Source: Mesorhabditis belari (Eukaryota > Nematoda > Chromadorea > Rhabditida > Rhabditidae). From it: 64,000 bases of DNA. The notes beneath the pieces are model-generated. The model worked only from the letters and a program-made list of their open reading frames with translations, ran no database searches and had not been told where the DNA came from. The position numbers were made by a program, and so were the translations under genes. Position 1 is the first letter of the stretch; each line of letters begins with the position of its first letter. The stretch lies in contig CAUEEP010000890.1 of assembly GCA_958450365.1 (NCBI GenBank), positions 700,501-764,500 of the forward strand. The letters are read 5' to 3'. Shown here one piece after another: positions 31,076 through 43,189 of the stretch.

Positions 31076-33265
31076 TTGTTGTTTTGTTGTTGTTCAATTG
31101 TTTTATTGTTCAATTCAATTCAATTTTGTGAAAATTTAAAGAGACACAAATATTTTGATGATCAATGTTTGTAAAAAGTCCCTTTTGCAAACAAATTAGT
31201 CACAAATTTGAGAAAAAAAGATGCTTTTTGAGTCAGAAATCTTTCGAAATAGTCTGAAAAAAAATCGTTTGCTTTTTTTTAAAGCTTTAGAATGGAATTT
31301 GAGCTTTCTCTTTACTTATTTTGAATTATTTTATTTATTTTAAGCTTTTCAAAGTCTTTGGTGATGTCAACGATGATTTTTACCTTGAAAACTTTTTATT
31401 GAGGTTTAAAAGTTATTGAGGGTTGGTTTGTAAGAAATCAAAAAGCTGATCATGCTTTCTGGCAGTGATTTCATGATTTCAAAAAAAAAAACACTACCTT
31501 TCAAACAATTTTCAAATCAATACCTCAAATTTTCAGCTAAAATCACAAAGTGATGTGCTCAAATAAAAGTCTGATACTTGTTTTCATTGTTTTCAAATAT
31601 CTGCTTGAGAATTGAAGCGTTTTAATAGCTTAACAACTTCAAGAACTTCCTAAATCAACTTCCTAAATTAATTTCTATCAATATTTTCCCCCAAACCCAA
31701 TCTAAACACACCAATGAAAAGCGGTCGACCCAGATAGACTCCACGATTTTTCCCGAGGAAACGAAAAAAGCAAAAAAAAAAGGCTTTTCTTTTAAGAACG
31801 AGATGTAGCACTCTTTTTCTCGTTTTTCACAAAATTTTCCCAATCTCTCTTTGATTTTTCTCTTTGTGATAAGAAGAAAACGCTGGCTGAACTCTCCCGT
31901 TCATTTTGTGGCTGTTTAAGCTCTTTGGGTGTTTCGAAATACGTTTTACTGATCGATTTGGTAAGTTTTTTTTTAAAGTTACAGCTAGATATTGCTAGAT
32001 CTAATGATCTAGATATCGCTAGATCTAACCTAGATATCGCTAGATCTAATCTAGATATTTCAGTTTTGTTTCTGTTATAGTTAAGCTAAATTGGTAGTGA
32101 ATCAATGGTCTATTGGATCTCCAGACTCCAGATCTTCAGACTTTCAGAGTTTTTTGAATGGTCAAATGATCAAATTTTGTGCTTCAAGGAAACTTTGGCT
32201 TTAGATTTTTAATCGGGAGGAGTTTTTGATTAAATATGGATCCAATACGGTTCCTATTTTGATTAAATATGGTTCCAATACGGTTCCAAAATGGTTCCTA
32301 TTTCGATTAAATATGGTTCCAATACGGTTCCAATACGGTTCCTATTTCGATTAAATATGGTTCCAATACGGTTCCAAAACAAAGTTGATCTTTGACTTGC
32401 TCTACCTTTCAAATAAATTAGCTGATATTTTTTCGTTTTAATTAATTTTAATTCTGGATATCTAGAATATCTTTTTATCTTATTCATTCTAGATATCTTT
32501 TTTTGAATACTCTTGTGTTGACATGCTTTTTAAATTGACATGTTCATTGACATGATAACTTTCGGCTCAACTAAAGCTCAACTCAACTTCTAGACTTCAA
32601 AACTTACCCAATTTTAGGATAGCTCTTTTTTTCGCGCTTTGGACTTTAGATTCCTGAATCTTTGAAAGAATTTTTTGCTGCATGATTCTTCTCTTTTCTT
32701 CTCAAATCAAATTACTTTTCAATTTGTGTGACTTCCAATTAGGAGATGGGAATTTCCATAATTATCTGAAAAAAATGGGGTGAGAAATTCTCTGACAGGA
32801 AACGAATGAACTGAACGAATGAACTGAACGAATGAACTGAACGAATGAACTGAACGAATGGATTGAACGAATGGATTGAACGAATGGATTGAACGAATGA
32901 ACTCTTCGAAACGAGTTATTGAGCTGTTGTGAAATGGTTGAGCTTGGTTGAGCTTGGTTGAAGAGAAGAGCTTCGTTTTGTTTTTTGTTTTTATTCTTTT
33001 ATTGTCTTTATTGGATTATTGAGCTGGGAAAGCTTAAAATAGTCACTATTTGCGTTTTTGGACTTTGAATTCTAGTGTTGAATTCAAAAATAGACTAGTG
33101 GAATAGTTTTTGTTATTTAGGTACTTTGCCCTTTCAACTAAAATATGATAAATGGAAATTCCCTCAGCGTATCTTTAGTTAGATATAAACAAAAAGGAAA
33201 ATAGTATAGATGGCTTTATATTTATTACCTTATTAGGTTTATATTTATTCATTCTAGCTCAAAAC
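31076..33265. other. Repeat-bearing intergenic region
   Basis: About 2.2 kb of AT-rich DNA with no recognisable exon. It contains tandem repeats at 31985-32060 (CTAGATATCGCTAGATCTAA), 32230-32380 (GGTTCCAATACGGTTCC with ATTTCGATTAAATATG) and 32805-32905 (GAACTGAACGAAT). Confidence 0.6.
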
Positions 33266-33267
33266 TA

Positions 33268-34553
33268 CAGGGTGGCTGATAATTACGTGCGCCAAAGAAA
33301 ACGCCATAATTTAATTTTCTTTCAAAGAAAATGTAAAAATCTTTATTTATATAATAGTTGTAACAAAAGCATTTAATAATCACAAGAAATTTTTGAAGTG
33401 GCCTCCATCCGCTTTGATACAGGCTTCAATTTGCTTCTTTACAGAATCGACGGTGCGGCGGAGATAATTTGCATCTAAGTCGTTCCAGATTTTGATCAAT
33501 TCTCGACGTAAATCATTCAAATTGGTGATTTTTCTATTTCTCAATTGTTCTTCCATAAAACCCCAAACCGAAAAGTCCAACGGATTGAGATCCGGGCTGT
33601 TTGCAGGCCATTGATCCTTCGTCAAAAAAGAGCCAATTTTGGTTTCGAGAAAGCGAATTGTTGTTTTGGCTCCGTGGGCCGGCGCCCAATCTTGTTGAAG
33701 GGTCAAATTGGGATGGCTCCTCTTCCATGGCACCACAGCTTTCTCGAGAATCTCTTTTTGATAGACTTTTGCGTTAATCTTCACATTTTTATCGATAAAA
33801 ACCAACGGGGTCTTGCCCGAAGCACTGATGCCACCCCAAACCATCAAACTTTTTGGAAACAGACCTTTTGTAGCGACTTTTCGTTTACGAGTGCTCTTGA
33901 GAGCTGGACTGAGAAGTTGACGGTGATTTTGTGAGTTTTTAGCCACTTCCAAGGTGAAAATCTTCTCATCTGACCAAAGAACATCGTCAATGCGCCGCAC
34001 CTTGAAAAAAGCTCGCAATTTCTTGCATTTCTCCTTCCGGTTTTCCTTGGCTTGATCGGTGAGCACTTGCCCGTTTAACAGTCGATAACTTCGAAGTCCG
34101 AGCTCATTTTTTACTATCGATTGAACCGAGAAACGCGAAATTTGAAGCTGTTTTGCCATCTTGTTCAAACTACGATCGTCTTTTCGCTCGATCCTCCTCT
34201 TGATGATCCCACGCATCTTTCGGGTGTTAACGGTCCTCTTTGGTCCTCTTCCGGGCTTGGACTGAACATGCCCCTCATCTTTCCATTGCTTTACGATCTT
34301 CTGGACGGTCCTCAGAGCCACCCCAAGCCTCGATGCGATCGACGAGTTCTTCATGCCACTCGTCGCCAGCTGTGCGATTGCGTCCCGACTAGCGCACGTC
34401 TTTGTCATGACCTAGAAAACAACTTTTTTAACAAAAAATTATTAGACCACGATAAAAAGAATATTAAAACACAAAAAGATGAGTAGTAATGCTTTATACA
34501 TTGTTTAAAACTATGATGCTGATGCTGCGCGCACGTAATTGTCAGCCACCCTG
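33268..34553 (-). mobile_element. Complete mariner-family transposon (DD37D)
   Basis: A 1286-bp element flanked by TA (33266-33267 and 34554-34555). Its inverted ends CAGGGTGGCTGATAATTACG and CAGGGTGGCTGACAATTACG differ by one base. It encodes one uninterrupted transposase on the minus strand. It looks recently active. The outermost bases CAGGGTG match the deleted mariner at 17172-17684. Confidence 0.93.
33380..34408 (-). CDS. Intact mariner transposase, DD37D catalytic triad
   Basis: This single-exon frame of 342 residues fits full-length mariner transposases. The N-terminal half holds two helix-turn-helix segments (SSIASRLGVALRTVQKIV; SRFSVQSIVKNELGLRSY) separated by a GRGPKR hook. The catalytic Asp residues are in WSDEKIF, LQQDWAPAHG and NSPDLNPLDFSVWG. 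Thirty-seven residues separate the second and third Asp, which defines the DD37D (maT-like) group. The C-terminus AKADGGHF-like motif reads IKADGGHFKNFL. It catalyses cut-and-paste transposition into TA. No stop or frameshift is present. Confidence 0.95.
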   Translation of the reverse strand: MTKTCASRDAIAQLATSGMKNSSIASRLGVALRTVQKIVKQWKDEGHVQSKPGRGPKRTVNTRKMRGIIKRRIERKDDRSLNKMAKQLQISRFSVQSIVKNELGLRSYRLLNGQVLTDQAKENRKEKCKKLRAFFKVRRIDDVLWSDEKIFTLEVAKNSQNHRQLLSPALKSTRKRKVATKGLFPKSLMVWGGISASGKTPLVFIDKNVKINAKVYQKEILEKAVVPWKRSHPNLTLQQDWAPAHGAKTTIRFLETKIGSFLTKDQWPANSPDLNPLDFSVWGFMEEQLRNRKITNLNDLRRELIKIWNDLDANYLRRTVDSVKKQIEACIKADGGHFKNFL

Positions 34554-35229
34554 TATATCAAATTTGGGACAAATTTGGGAAAATCTACTGAAATTCACTG
34601 ATAAAGTAAGAAATCAAAGATCAAATTTGTATATTAACGAGCAAGCTGCACAAATTCTGTTATTCAATTTGAAACCATTAGTTAAACTTGTTATGAATCC
34701 AAACCGTTAAACAGAAACTGCAATTATAAACAAAAAAAACACTAAAGTTTCTTCTTTGATCTAAACGAGCTCAGTATACAGCTTTATACTTTATATTTTG
34801 GTGATCAATAGTCCATTCTTTATCCCCAAACAATTAAAACCCTTCCAGAACTCAATCTATCTATCATTCCTATTCCTGACATCGCTTCATCGCTCGATGG
34901 AGAAATATGAATGGCTTGGATGCGGGGGTTGACGAGTGCCTCACTTTTTTAGACGATAGGAAAAAAGACAGAGAAGAGCTGTGTCCGGTGTGCATCCAAT
35001 TATGGGAGAAGCTGATGGGTGTGAGAGGAGAAATGGAGGGAGGGGTAGGGATGTGATGGGATGGAAGAGATGGAAGGGTTCTTTCATTGGGGTAAAGGGA
35101 TGTGCTCAGTCACCCACATTCATTCTGGGGAATCCTTTTTCGATAAAGTTTTGATATTCAATCTAAGAGCTCTAGATCTTGTCATTTTTAGATCCGAAGT
35201 TCTTTTTGATCTAGCAGAAGTGTTGCTTT
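34554..35229. other. Intergenic, no gene seen
   Basis: AT-rich, then a purine-rich GGAGAAATGGAGGGAGGGG stretch at about 35020-35090. No exon recognised. Confidence 0.5.
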
Positions 35230-35481
35230 AATGACGCCCCCCCATAATGACGGTGCGGAGCGTTGCGTAGTCTAGCTTTGGACGCATTTTTCTCGACACT
35301 GGTTTATGCTACAATGCGCGCTTAGGTATCAAAAAATAGCTGAAACTCAGGGCTATTTTTTGATACTAAAGACGTATTTTTTGGAAGTACGAGTGCTTTG
35401 AAAAACAATGAAATACCAAAAAACTTTTGCGACTACGCGACTGTACGAAGGGGGTGGGATACTATTACAGTATTTACGGTA
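35230..35481. mobile_element. MITE family A, copy 3 (left end decayed)
   Basis: The right end TACTATTACAGTATTTACGG and inner blocks (GCGGAGCGTTGCGTAGTCTA, GCTACAATGCGCGCTTAGGT) are intact. The left TIR is lost. Confidence 0.8.
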
Positions 35482-37642
35482 TGTTGTTTACGTTACAGAA
35501 GTGTTGCTTCTTGTACTGAACCATCTTATGCTTTAGGGTGAGAGCTTCTCCAAAAAACTTTGCTAAGACATTCAATTTGATGAGCAAGTTGTTATGTTTA
35601 CGGCTAGGCTAACCGTTATGTACCTAGGCTGGTCATTGGTGCCAATTTCGTCGCTGTTTTTTTGTTGGTGAATCAAAATGAGATAAGGATTTAAACGAGG
35701 AATACGGTACAGATCCGTTCAGACTTTTAAAGATTACCTCAGAATTTACAATCATTAAATTGACATCATTTCATTACAGTAAATGTTAGAACTTTTAGAA
35801 ATAGTGTTGAAAGAAGAAACTGGACCTTATTGAGGAAGAAGGTAAAGTAAAGTTCCTTCTTCCTTTCTTCTAAAGGAAGAAGAAACTGTACTGTATTGAG
35901 TACTATACTGATATCTCTATTAATTGACTTTCAACCCTTTCAAGTATCAAAACGAAGATTATGACACCAAACTTCCCCAATGTTTTCCCCTTTAGCAGTC
36001 CACTTCTTCTCACCGCCCCCTTTCCCCTTCAAAAACGGCTCTTTCAATCCACTCGACACCATTCTCCATTCTCGTCTATTCTCATTTTCTTCTCCCTTCT
36101 TGTCATCGTCGTCGTTTTTCCGTCCTTTTTCATTCCCCGCACCGATCCCTTTTTCTCCTTTTTCTCCTTTTTTTCATCCCACTCACTGCTCTGAACGGAA
36201 AACCGGCTCCCCCCCTTCCCACGACGATAGTTTTCTCCACCCAACCCCCGTTTCCCTTTTCGTGAATCAATATTGAAATACGGTGTGAAACTTTTATAGA
36301 AACTCTCTTTTGCTAAATCCTTATATGTAGCTTTTTGTGAAACTAGAAATTTCTCATCCTTGTTCGCTGCTTTGTGGTCTGATTGGCTTTCTAAAAGGCT
36401 GATGGCTGATCTACTTTAGAGACTGCCGTTTTTGTTTTTATTATCCATTGATATTGTTAGTAAATCTATAAAATGAGAACAAAGTTTTCAGTTCAGTTCA
36501 AAAACTCTTATTTAAGTTTTTTATTTACTAAAAATTTTTGTAAAATCTTTCATTCAATTGTTTAGCAGAACATCTTTAAATGAGAAAAAAATTGCATAAA
36601 TAGAAGCGCCGCGAGGGAAATTTTCAGTTGACAAAAATCAATTTGTCTTTCTTCGCATTTTATAGGTTTCTTTTTGAATCCCCTTTTGCCCCTTTTGCCC
36701 GTTTTTTGAAATTTTTGATGCTCTTGCACAAATCGGACCCAGAAATGCCAACGGCTATCGTTATCGTTTTTCTCCTGACAATTTCACGCCATATTTTGCC
36801 ACCCTTCACTCAATTTCTTTCATTTCTTTCTGGTTTTGCTTTGTGGCTTTCTAGTTTTGCGTGGTCCCGCGTGGAATTGCTGTGCTATGGTGGCGATCGA
36901 TTGCAACGGGCGGCTCATTTCCGATTGGTCGTCCATCCCGACCCCTATTTCTTTCACTTTTCCCCACTTAACGAAATGACGTTGCTTCTGGCCAACAATT
37001 TCCACACGTTTCCTTCGATTTTTCGCGTGGCAATAGCTTTCCCCATTTTTCGTTTCAAATTCTCTGGATTTGATTAAGATTTCATTTTCAGGTTAACTCT
37101 ACATTGAGAAAACCGGAGTGCACCGACTGTGCATGTTCATCAGCCCAAAAGAAAGGATCACCGTCCTCAGGAATTTTATGATTGACAACCCTCAAGAAGG
37201 TCATTTTATGCTTTTTGATTTAAATTGGGCAGTTTGTAAGTTTAAGATTTTTAGTGTAAGATTTTTTAAATCTAAAAACGTTGAAAAGTAAAGTTAAAAA
37301 GATTAGAATACAACAATTATCATTTTATTTTGACAGCCTTTGACTGAGAAAAAGTTGGACCTTTCATTTTCAACGTTTCGTTGCATGCATAGTCGCTTTT
37401 CTGATCAGGGTTCGTTTCATTATAACTGACGTTAAACCTTTAAGATTTTACATTCTGTATAAATTTTTTTCTCTCTTCAGGGCGGTTGTCGAGAAAAAGG
37501 AAGAAACTGAAGGCTACAAGCTTTTTATTTCCCTGCATCAACAATTCCAGTTGCGCATGCACTGTGAATTCTACAAAAACCTACAATTTTTTTGACAAAG
37601 GTTGGCGGTCTCTTATGCTCACTTTTAATCATTTGCCTTTAG
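35482..37642. other. Upstream region of eIF5
   Basis: 2.2 kb without a recognised gene. It has strongly pyrimidine-rich plus-strand stretches (35980-36240) that give spurious Ser/Pro/Phe frames, and an open frame of 149 codons at 36628-37077 (hydrophobic, Phe-rich) without family features. A CCGATTGGTCG (inverted CCAAT) lies at about 36921. Possible acceptors TTTTCAG at about 37091 and CTTCAG at about 37481 could belong to 5' UTR exons. Confidence 0.4.
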
Positions 37643-37666
37643 AAGAATTTATACCTATCCTAAAAG

Positions 37667-39509
37667 ATGGCTCTCAACGTGAACCGCTCCATCACCGATC
37701 CATTCTACCGTTACAAGATGCCGCGTATCCAAGGTTTCAAATTTTGTGTCTGTATTTCGTATTAAAATTTGTTTTGGCTTGTTCCCAAAAATTGACTACT
37801 TACCTATGTTTTGTTTTTTGTTCTCTTTCTAATAGAATAAATTTCAGCCAAGGTCGAGGGGAAGGGAAATGGCATTAAAACCGTCATTTCTAATATGGTC
37901 GAGATCGCCAAGGCTCTCGAGCGTCCTCCTACTTGTGAGTTTAACTTTTTTGTTTAAACCTTGGTTAAACAAGACCCGGTTAAAAGGATATTATTTCATT
38001 AGTTAAAAGATATCATTATTTGATTTTAGATCCAACAAAATACTTCGGTTGTGAGCTCGGAGCGCAGACGCAAGTCGACCAGAAGAATGAACGCTACATC
38101 GTCAACGGAGAACACGATGCGGCCAAGCTTCAAGACATCTTAGACGGCTTTATCAAGAAATTCGTGCTTTGTCCGGCTTGCGAAAATCCTGAGACTTTAC
38201 TTGTAAGTTTGTGTTTTATATTCTGAAATATTTTTAAATTTAGACTGTACGCAAGCAGCAAATCAACTCGAAATGCAAGGCTTGTGGTCACATGTACATC
38301 ATTGATCAACGTCATCGTCTCGCTACGTTCATTGTCAAGAATCCGCCCAAGATTGAGGTGGACTTTTCAGTGGTCAAGGAGAAGAAGCCAAGCAAGACAA
38401 ACGGCACCAATGGAACAGATGCTCAGGACGAGAACAATGAAAATAAGGTAACACTTTATTTAGTTACCGAGAGAAATAGCTTTTAAACTTTAAATCGCAA
38501 ACGCTCAAATTTTTATGTCCTACTAATGCAAAGTTTTAGCAAGACTCTTCGTCTGGAGATGAGGTTCAAATCGCTGATGAGGAGGACGAAGATTGGGCTC
38601 CAGAGGTCGAGTCGGAGAAACTTACATCCGGCATCAACAAACTTGTCATTTCGGCCGATCTGGACAAATCGATTGAGGAACGTCTCGAGATGCTGTACAC
38701 CTACTTCCAGGACATGAAGAAGAAAAACGAGATCGGCGATGGAAAGGTACCCAATTACTTAGCTATTAATTTAAAATTGGTAAATGTGCATTTTAAACTT
38801 TTATATTTAGGCACTTCGCAATGAAGCCGGAGACTCGAGCTGAAGCAGAAGGCGACTCTACTCTTGGCTAACGTGCTATTCAATGAACAAATTGTTGCCG
38901 AAAAGCAAATCGAGAAGTACAAGAAATGTCTCTTGCAATTTACGGCCAATGATGAGAAGGTATGGATTGATTTAAATTGTCTAAAAAATCTATTTTCTTT
39001 AGGCTCAGCGTTACTTGCTTGGAGGAATCGAACAGGTGGTCACCAAGTTCAAGGACGTTCTTCTTGTCCGTGCACCGCACATCATCAAGGGACTCTACGA
39101 TACTGACATTTGTGATGAGGACTCAATCCTGAAATGGGCTGAAAGGTACAAGTCGGCTTTTTTCTATTCTTAAATAAAAGCCTGATTTAGCCAACTTCAA
39201 AGTTTGTCTCGAAAACCGAGTCAAAGGCGATCATTGCCGCTTGTGAGAAAGTGATCAATTGGTTGAAGGAGGCCGAAGAAGAGACTGAAGATGACGACGA
39301 CGATGACGACGACGACGATGAGATCAAGGTTTGTACTTCTAACTAGTTGCGTTGCTTACTTTCGGAACTTGCTAGACAATTTATCATTTTTTTAGTTTGA
39401 TGGAGCAAAGACCTCTCAGATGGCACAGCAAAACGCGGAGCGCCTCAACAAGCAAATCACGGCTGTCAACGACGAGAATGGAGAAGAAATCGACATCGAG
39501 AACATCTAA
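37667..39509 (+). CDS. eif-5: Translation initiation factor eIF5 (two frame breaks in this sequence)
   Basis: eIF5 is the GTPase-activating protein for eIF2 in the 43S/48S complex. Nine exons: 37667-37733, 37848-37934, 38030-38202, 38244-38447, 38540-38746, 38811-38959, 39003-39145, 39191-39328 and 39396-39509, for about 427 residues. [20 protein letters not shown] holds the catalytic Arg15. A C4 zinc finger is CPAC..CKACG. The C-terminal W2/HEAT region ends [14 protein letters not shown], followed by an extra acidic and Gln-rich tail. Exon 6 loses frame near 38831-38841 (NEAG.. then [11 protein letters not shown] one base out). The exon 7 donor (GCTGAAAG/GT) is one base short of matching exon 8 (expected E-K-P). 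Everything else is conserved, so a one-base sequence error at each site is more likely than decay. TTTAG at 37638-37642 is a likely trans-splice acceptor; AATAAA is at 39624. Confidence 0.93.
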
Positions 39510-40767
39510 TAGTTTTTGTGCCGCTGCCCAAATTTTGTTGGGCTCAATAATTTATTGTTCTTTTTTATTTTCACCTATCTACCTATATTTTTATCTAGCT
39601 TTCATGTGTTGTCACCTTTTTTAAATAAAGTGATTGATAAAGAACTTGACTAAAAATGGGAGTACACTTAAAAAATTGTCGTGAAATACAAAAAAAGCGT
39701 TAGGTTCAAATTAGACTCTAATAGTGACTACTCCACTACAGTAGCAGGTCGATTACTTTACCCAGAACCACGTAGTACAGAGCCAGTAAAGCGCATACCT
39801 AGTACAGTAATATTAGGTTGGTAAATAAGTCTACAATATTTTCAAAATTTTATATTCATAGAAAAGTATTCTTTACCAAATTTGTTGCGGCCTAAACTAT
39901 TCCCCTTTACGCAAATCTTACCGCTTTTCGCATCCAAAGTTTCTTTTATGCAGATCTCTTTTCATTATACTTTCTTGAAGAATGTGACGCTCAACGTCAA
40001 GAACATCTAAATAGAAAAGGGGTTTGCATATTATATCAGCAACACATTTAATCAAATCCACGCTTTTCACCAGAATGATTCGCTTGTGTAACACGTTTTC
40101 TAAAACGTTTCAACCTTCAAGAGCTACCGTGATCATCTTGTCTCTAGTTTTCATCAAATCAATTTCCTTTTTGGATCTTCGATATCCTTTGTTAACCCTC
40201 ACGGAATCAGACTAAATGTAGAAAGATTGGATGAAAGCTAGAGACAGGATTACGGTAGTCGAGAAAGTTGGCAAGTTTTCGAAAAACGAATGATTTTAGA
40301 GGAACAGAGAAAGCTCTTTTTACAAAAATTCCCTGTAACTATTTCCCATTTCGACTGCAATCACTAGTTCATTTGTCTGTTGTAAAGAAAGCTTCACAAC
40401 AGAAAAATCTCTGATGAGACAAACTGATTTGCCCAGGCAAATCAGTGAAATGAATTGTTTCCTCCAGCTAAATGCACCTGATGCATTTGATGCACTAATT
40501 TTCAATGTATTCGTGTTTTCTATCAACTTTAAAACCATATCATCCAAACAATCCTCCATTTTTCGAAAAATTTCGGATATTCGTCATCTTCTAGAATTCC
40601 AAAATTCAGTTAGATGAACGCCGGCTTTTTGACATCAGGATCATCCGGTACCACACAATTATGGAGCATTCAGCGTCAGCTTTGATCCATAAACAAATAA
40701 GAAATACAAATGGATGGGAACTGATGTAATGGCTAAAAAAACGAGGCTTGAACAGGGAAGAAATTGT
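39510..40767. other. Intergenic, no gene seen
   Basis: The eIF5 3' end, then AT-rich DNA with a short hairpin CTGATTTGCCC..GGCAAATCAG at about 40424-40447. Short open frames show no family features. Confidence 0.5.
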
Positions 40768-40775
40768 GCGAATGA

Positions 40776-41286
40776 GGGAGTGGGACAAATGCGACCTTTT
40801 TTTTGCGCACCCGGACATTTGCGCACCTTTTTTCCGCACCTTGCCCATTAGCGCACCTTTTTTTGCGTTTTAAAAAAGCTAATATTAACCAATTTCTATG
40901 CCAAAAGTTGTTTTTCTAGGTAATTTTAGGGCGTAGAATCGAAATTTTGACATATCAGAGCGTGTGGAACCAATTTGAAAGACGCTAGATCAAAACAAAA
41001 CGGCTAGATCAAATTACAGAAAATTGTCGATTTTTCTCTTTGTATAACTCCGTCCGTTTGTTTCCACAAGCTCTGATATGTCAAAATTTCGATTCTACGC
41101 CCTAAAATTACCTAGAAAAACAACTTTTGGCATAGAAATTGGTTAATATTAGCTTTTTAGAGCTTTAGGTTAATATGTATTAGCTTTTTAAAACCCGAAA
41201 AAAGGTGCGCTAATGGGCAAGGTGCGGAAAAAAAGGTGCGCAAATGTCCGGGTGCGCAAAACAAAGGCTGCATTTGTCCCACTCCC
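40776..41286. mobile_element. Foldback MITE (hAT-like), copy 3
   Basis: Exactly 511 bp, like copy 1. The ends are GGGAGTGGGACAAATGCGAC and TTTGTCCCACTCCC, with perfect 8-bp flanking duplication GCGAATGA (40768-40775 and 41287-41294). It lies 175 bp upstream of the SPCH-like start codon, so inside its promoter region. Confidence 0.9.
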
Positions 41287-41461
41287 GCGAATGAAAAGAA
41301 CGCAATAAGCAAAAGGGCGCACTTTAGCAAGCGCAGAACGTGGGGTACGGTGATTTTGCATACTCTCAAATTTGAATTTAACGATCAAATAAAAGGAAGC
41401 GCAAAGTTGGGGAAAAATCATCTTGATCTTCTCGCCCGATCAACTCAATTCGACTTCTGGA

Positions 41462-43189
41462 ATGGCTTCAACCAAGAGTGGGTTTTTTTTTGTTCTTTCT
41501 TTCTTCGTTTACTTTATTATTACACTTTATTAGCTTGAGTACTATGTGTTGATATCCCTTGCTCATTTTCTTTTATTAGCGAGTTTCCTCCAAAGAAACT
41601 TTGCATCGCTAAAAATAAAAAGTGTTAAGTGTTTTAATTGTTTTAATTGTTGGTATTTTAAAACAAATTTTGATCTGATATGCAAATTCGCAAGTAAATT
41701 CTTAAAAGAGAAAGATAGAGCAAAACGATGCGACGATTTTTTTTTCTGCTACTTCTAGCGTTTTGTGTTCTAGCTTTTTTCTATTTACAGGTTTCTGTAA
41801 CTGTAACTCTTTAACCTGTAACTGTACAGGTTAAAGAGGTTTCTGTAGAAGAAAGGGGTCAAATCGAATAATTTTTACAACTCGCCTTCTCACCTCTTGA
41901 AATTTCTCAAAACAAGCGCTTTTTGTCAAAGACTTTAGAAGCATTTTGTAGAAAAAAAGATAGGGCTTTTTAATAAAACAAACCGTTTGTGTTTTAGTCG
42001 ATTCACCGCTTCTAAAAACAGTTAATGAAAATAGCATACCGACACATAGTAGTACTCAAACGAATATTTTAATTCGAGTTGTTATGCTTCTAGTACCTTC
42101 GCTGTTATGTTGTTATACTTCTAGCTTCGAAGTTACTTTTCCTAAGGTCTCTAAATTACTTTTTTAAGTATCGAATATAGTCTATGAATCTAATCTACCT
42201 ATAAGCTTTTACTTTATTCAATCTTTCATTTTTCAGAGGTGGCTCGTGTTCGCTCAGGCTCTGGTCGTATTGCTCGCTCAGGCTCTGGTCGTATTGCTCG
42301 CTCAAAGCCTTCTTCAAGTGCTGGCTCTATTCGTTCTCGTGCGGGTCGTTCGCGCACTCGAGCCTCGATCTTCAACTACCTTGGCAAATCTCATCATCAA
42401 GCCCTTCGCGAAGCCTTTCGAGCTCGCCGTCTTGATCAAGAGCTTTTGGTTTGCCGTTTTTTTGGTTTATAAATTGTTTCTTTAGAAACCCCTTCCATCT
42501 AGTACGATCAAACAAATGCACTCGAGCCCTTCGGGACCCCAGGTACGCGTTGCGCTTTTTTCTTTATTTAATCTTGTAATTTAGAATTCTGGAAGTTTCT
42601 CGGGATCTTCTGCATCCTCTCCATCTTCTGCCGGTGGTCAAAGCTCTCGTTCGGCTTCGGTGATGGCGGCTCCCGTCAAGCGTAAACGTTCCACTGCCAA
42701 GCGTGCCGGTTCTGCATCACGTTCACGTTCTCGTTCTCGTTCAACCCGTCGTCGCTCCGCATCACGTTCTCGTTCTCGTTCAACTCGCCGTCGCTCCGCA
42801 TCGGGCACCCCTCGTTCCAACAAGAAGCGTGCGGCAAAGAGCGGACGCTCGGTGAGTTACTTAATTTTCATTCGCATAACTTTTTTTGCTAAGGCCTCGG
42901 GTAAACGAGCTGGTCGTGTCTTGAAGAGCGCTGGTTCCGGTCGTGGACGCTCCAAATCGGTGCGTTGACACTTTCAACTGATTCTTTTTAAAAGCCAACT
43001 TCACTTTTTTGTTTTAGGCATCAACTCGCCGTGCCGCTGGTGTTGTGAAGAGCACTCGTTCGCGCAAGGACGACAAAGCCAAGTCATCGAAATCCGCAAA
43101 GTCCGAGGTTTGTTTCACATTTGTTTGTATCTTTGTTATGTTATCAAGCTTTTTAGAAGAAGGGTCGCTCGGCCGCTTCCAAGCAATGA
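41462..43189 (+). CDS. spch-like: Ser/Arg/Lys-rich sperm-chromatin-type basic protein (SPCH/protamine-like)
   Basis: Seven exons give 246 residues: 41462-41477, 42237-42448, 42486-42542, 42585-42851, 42894-42959, 43018-43107 and 43157-43189. The protein is almost entirely S, R, K, A and G, with direct repeats (GSGRIARS twice; SRSRSRSTRRRSAS twice) and no hydrophobic core. It fits nematode sperm nuclear basic proteins that compact chromatin (C. elegans SPCH family), inferred from composition. The first exon is only 16 nt (MASTK plus one base); its junction A/AG restores frame and no upstream ATG fits better. The one ordered-looking segment is SIFNYLGKSHHQALREAFRA. AATAAA is at 43264. An SR-rich splicing protein is excluded only by lack of an RNA-recognition domain. 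Confidence 0.75.

Noticed and set aside
35961..36276. Ser/Pro/Phe-rich frames upstream of eIF5
   Set aside because: Low-complexity pyrimidine-rich DNA, with no splice sites or domain.
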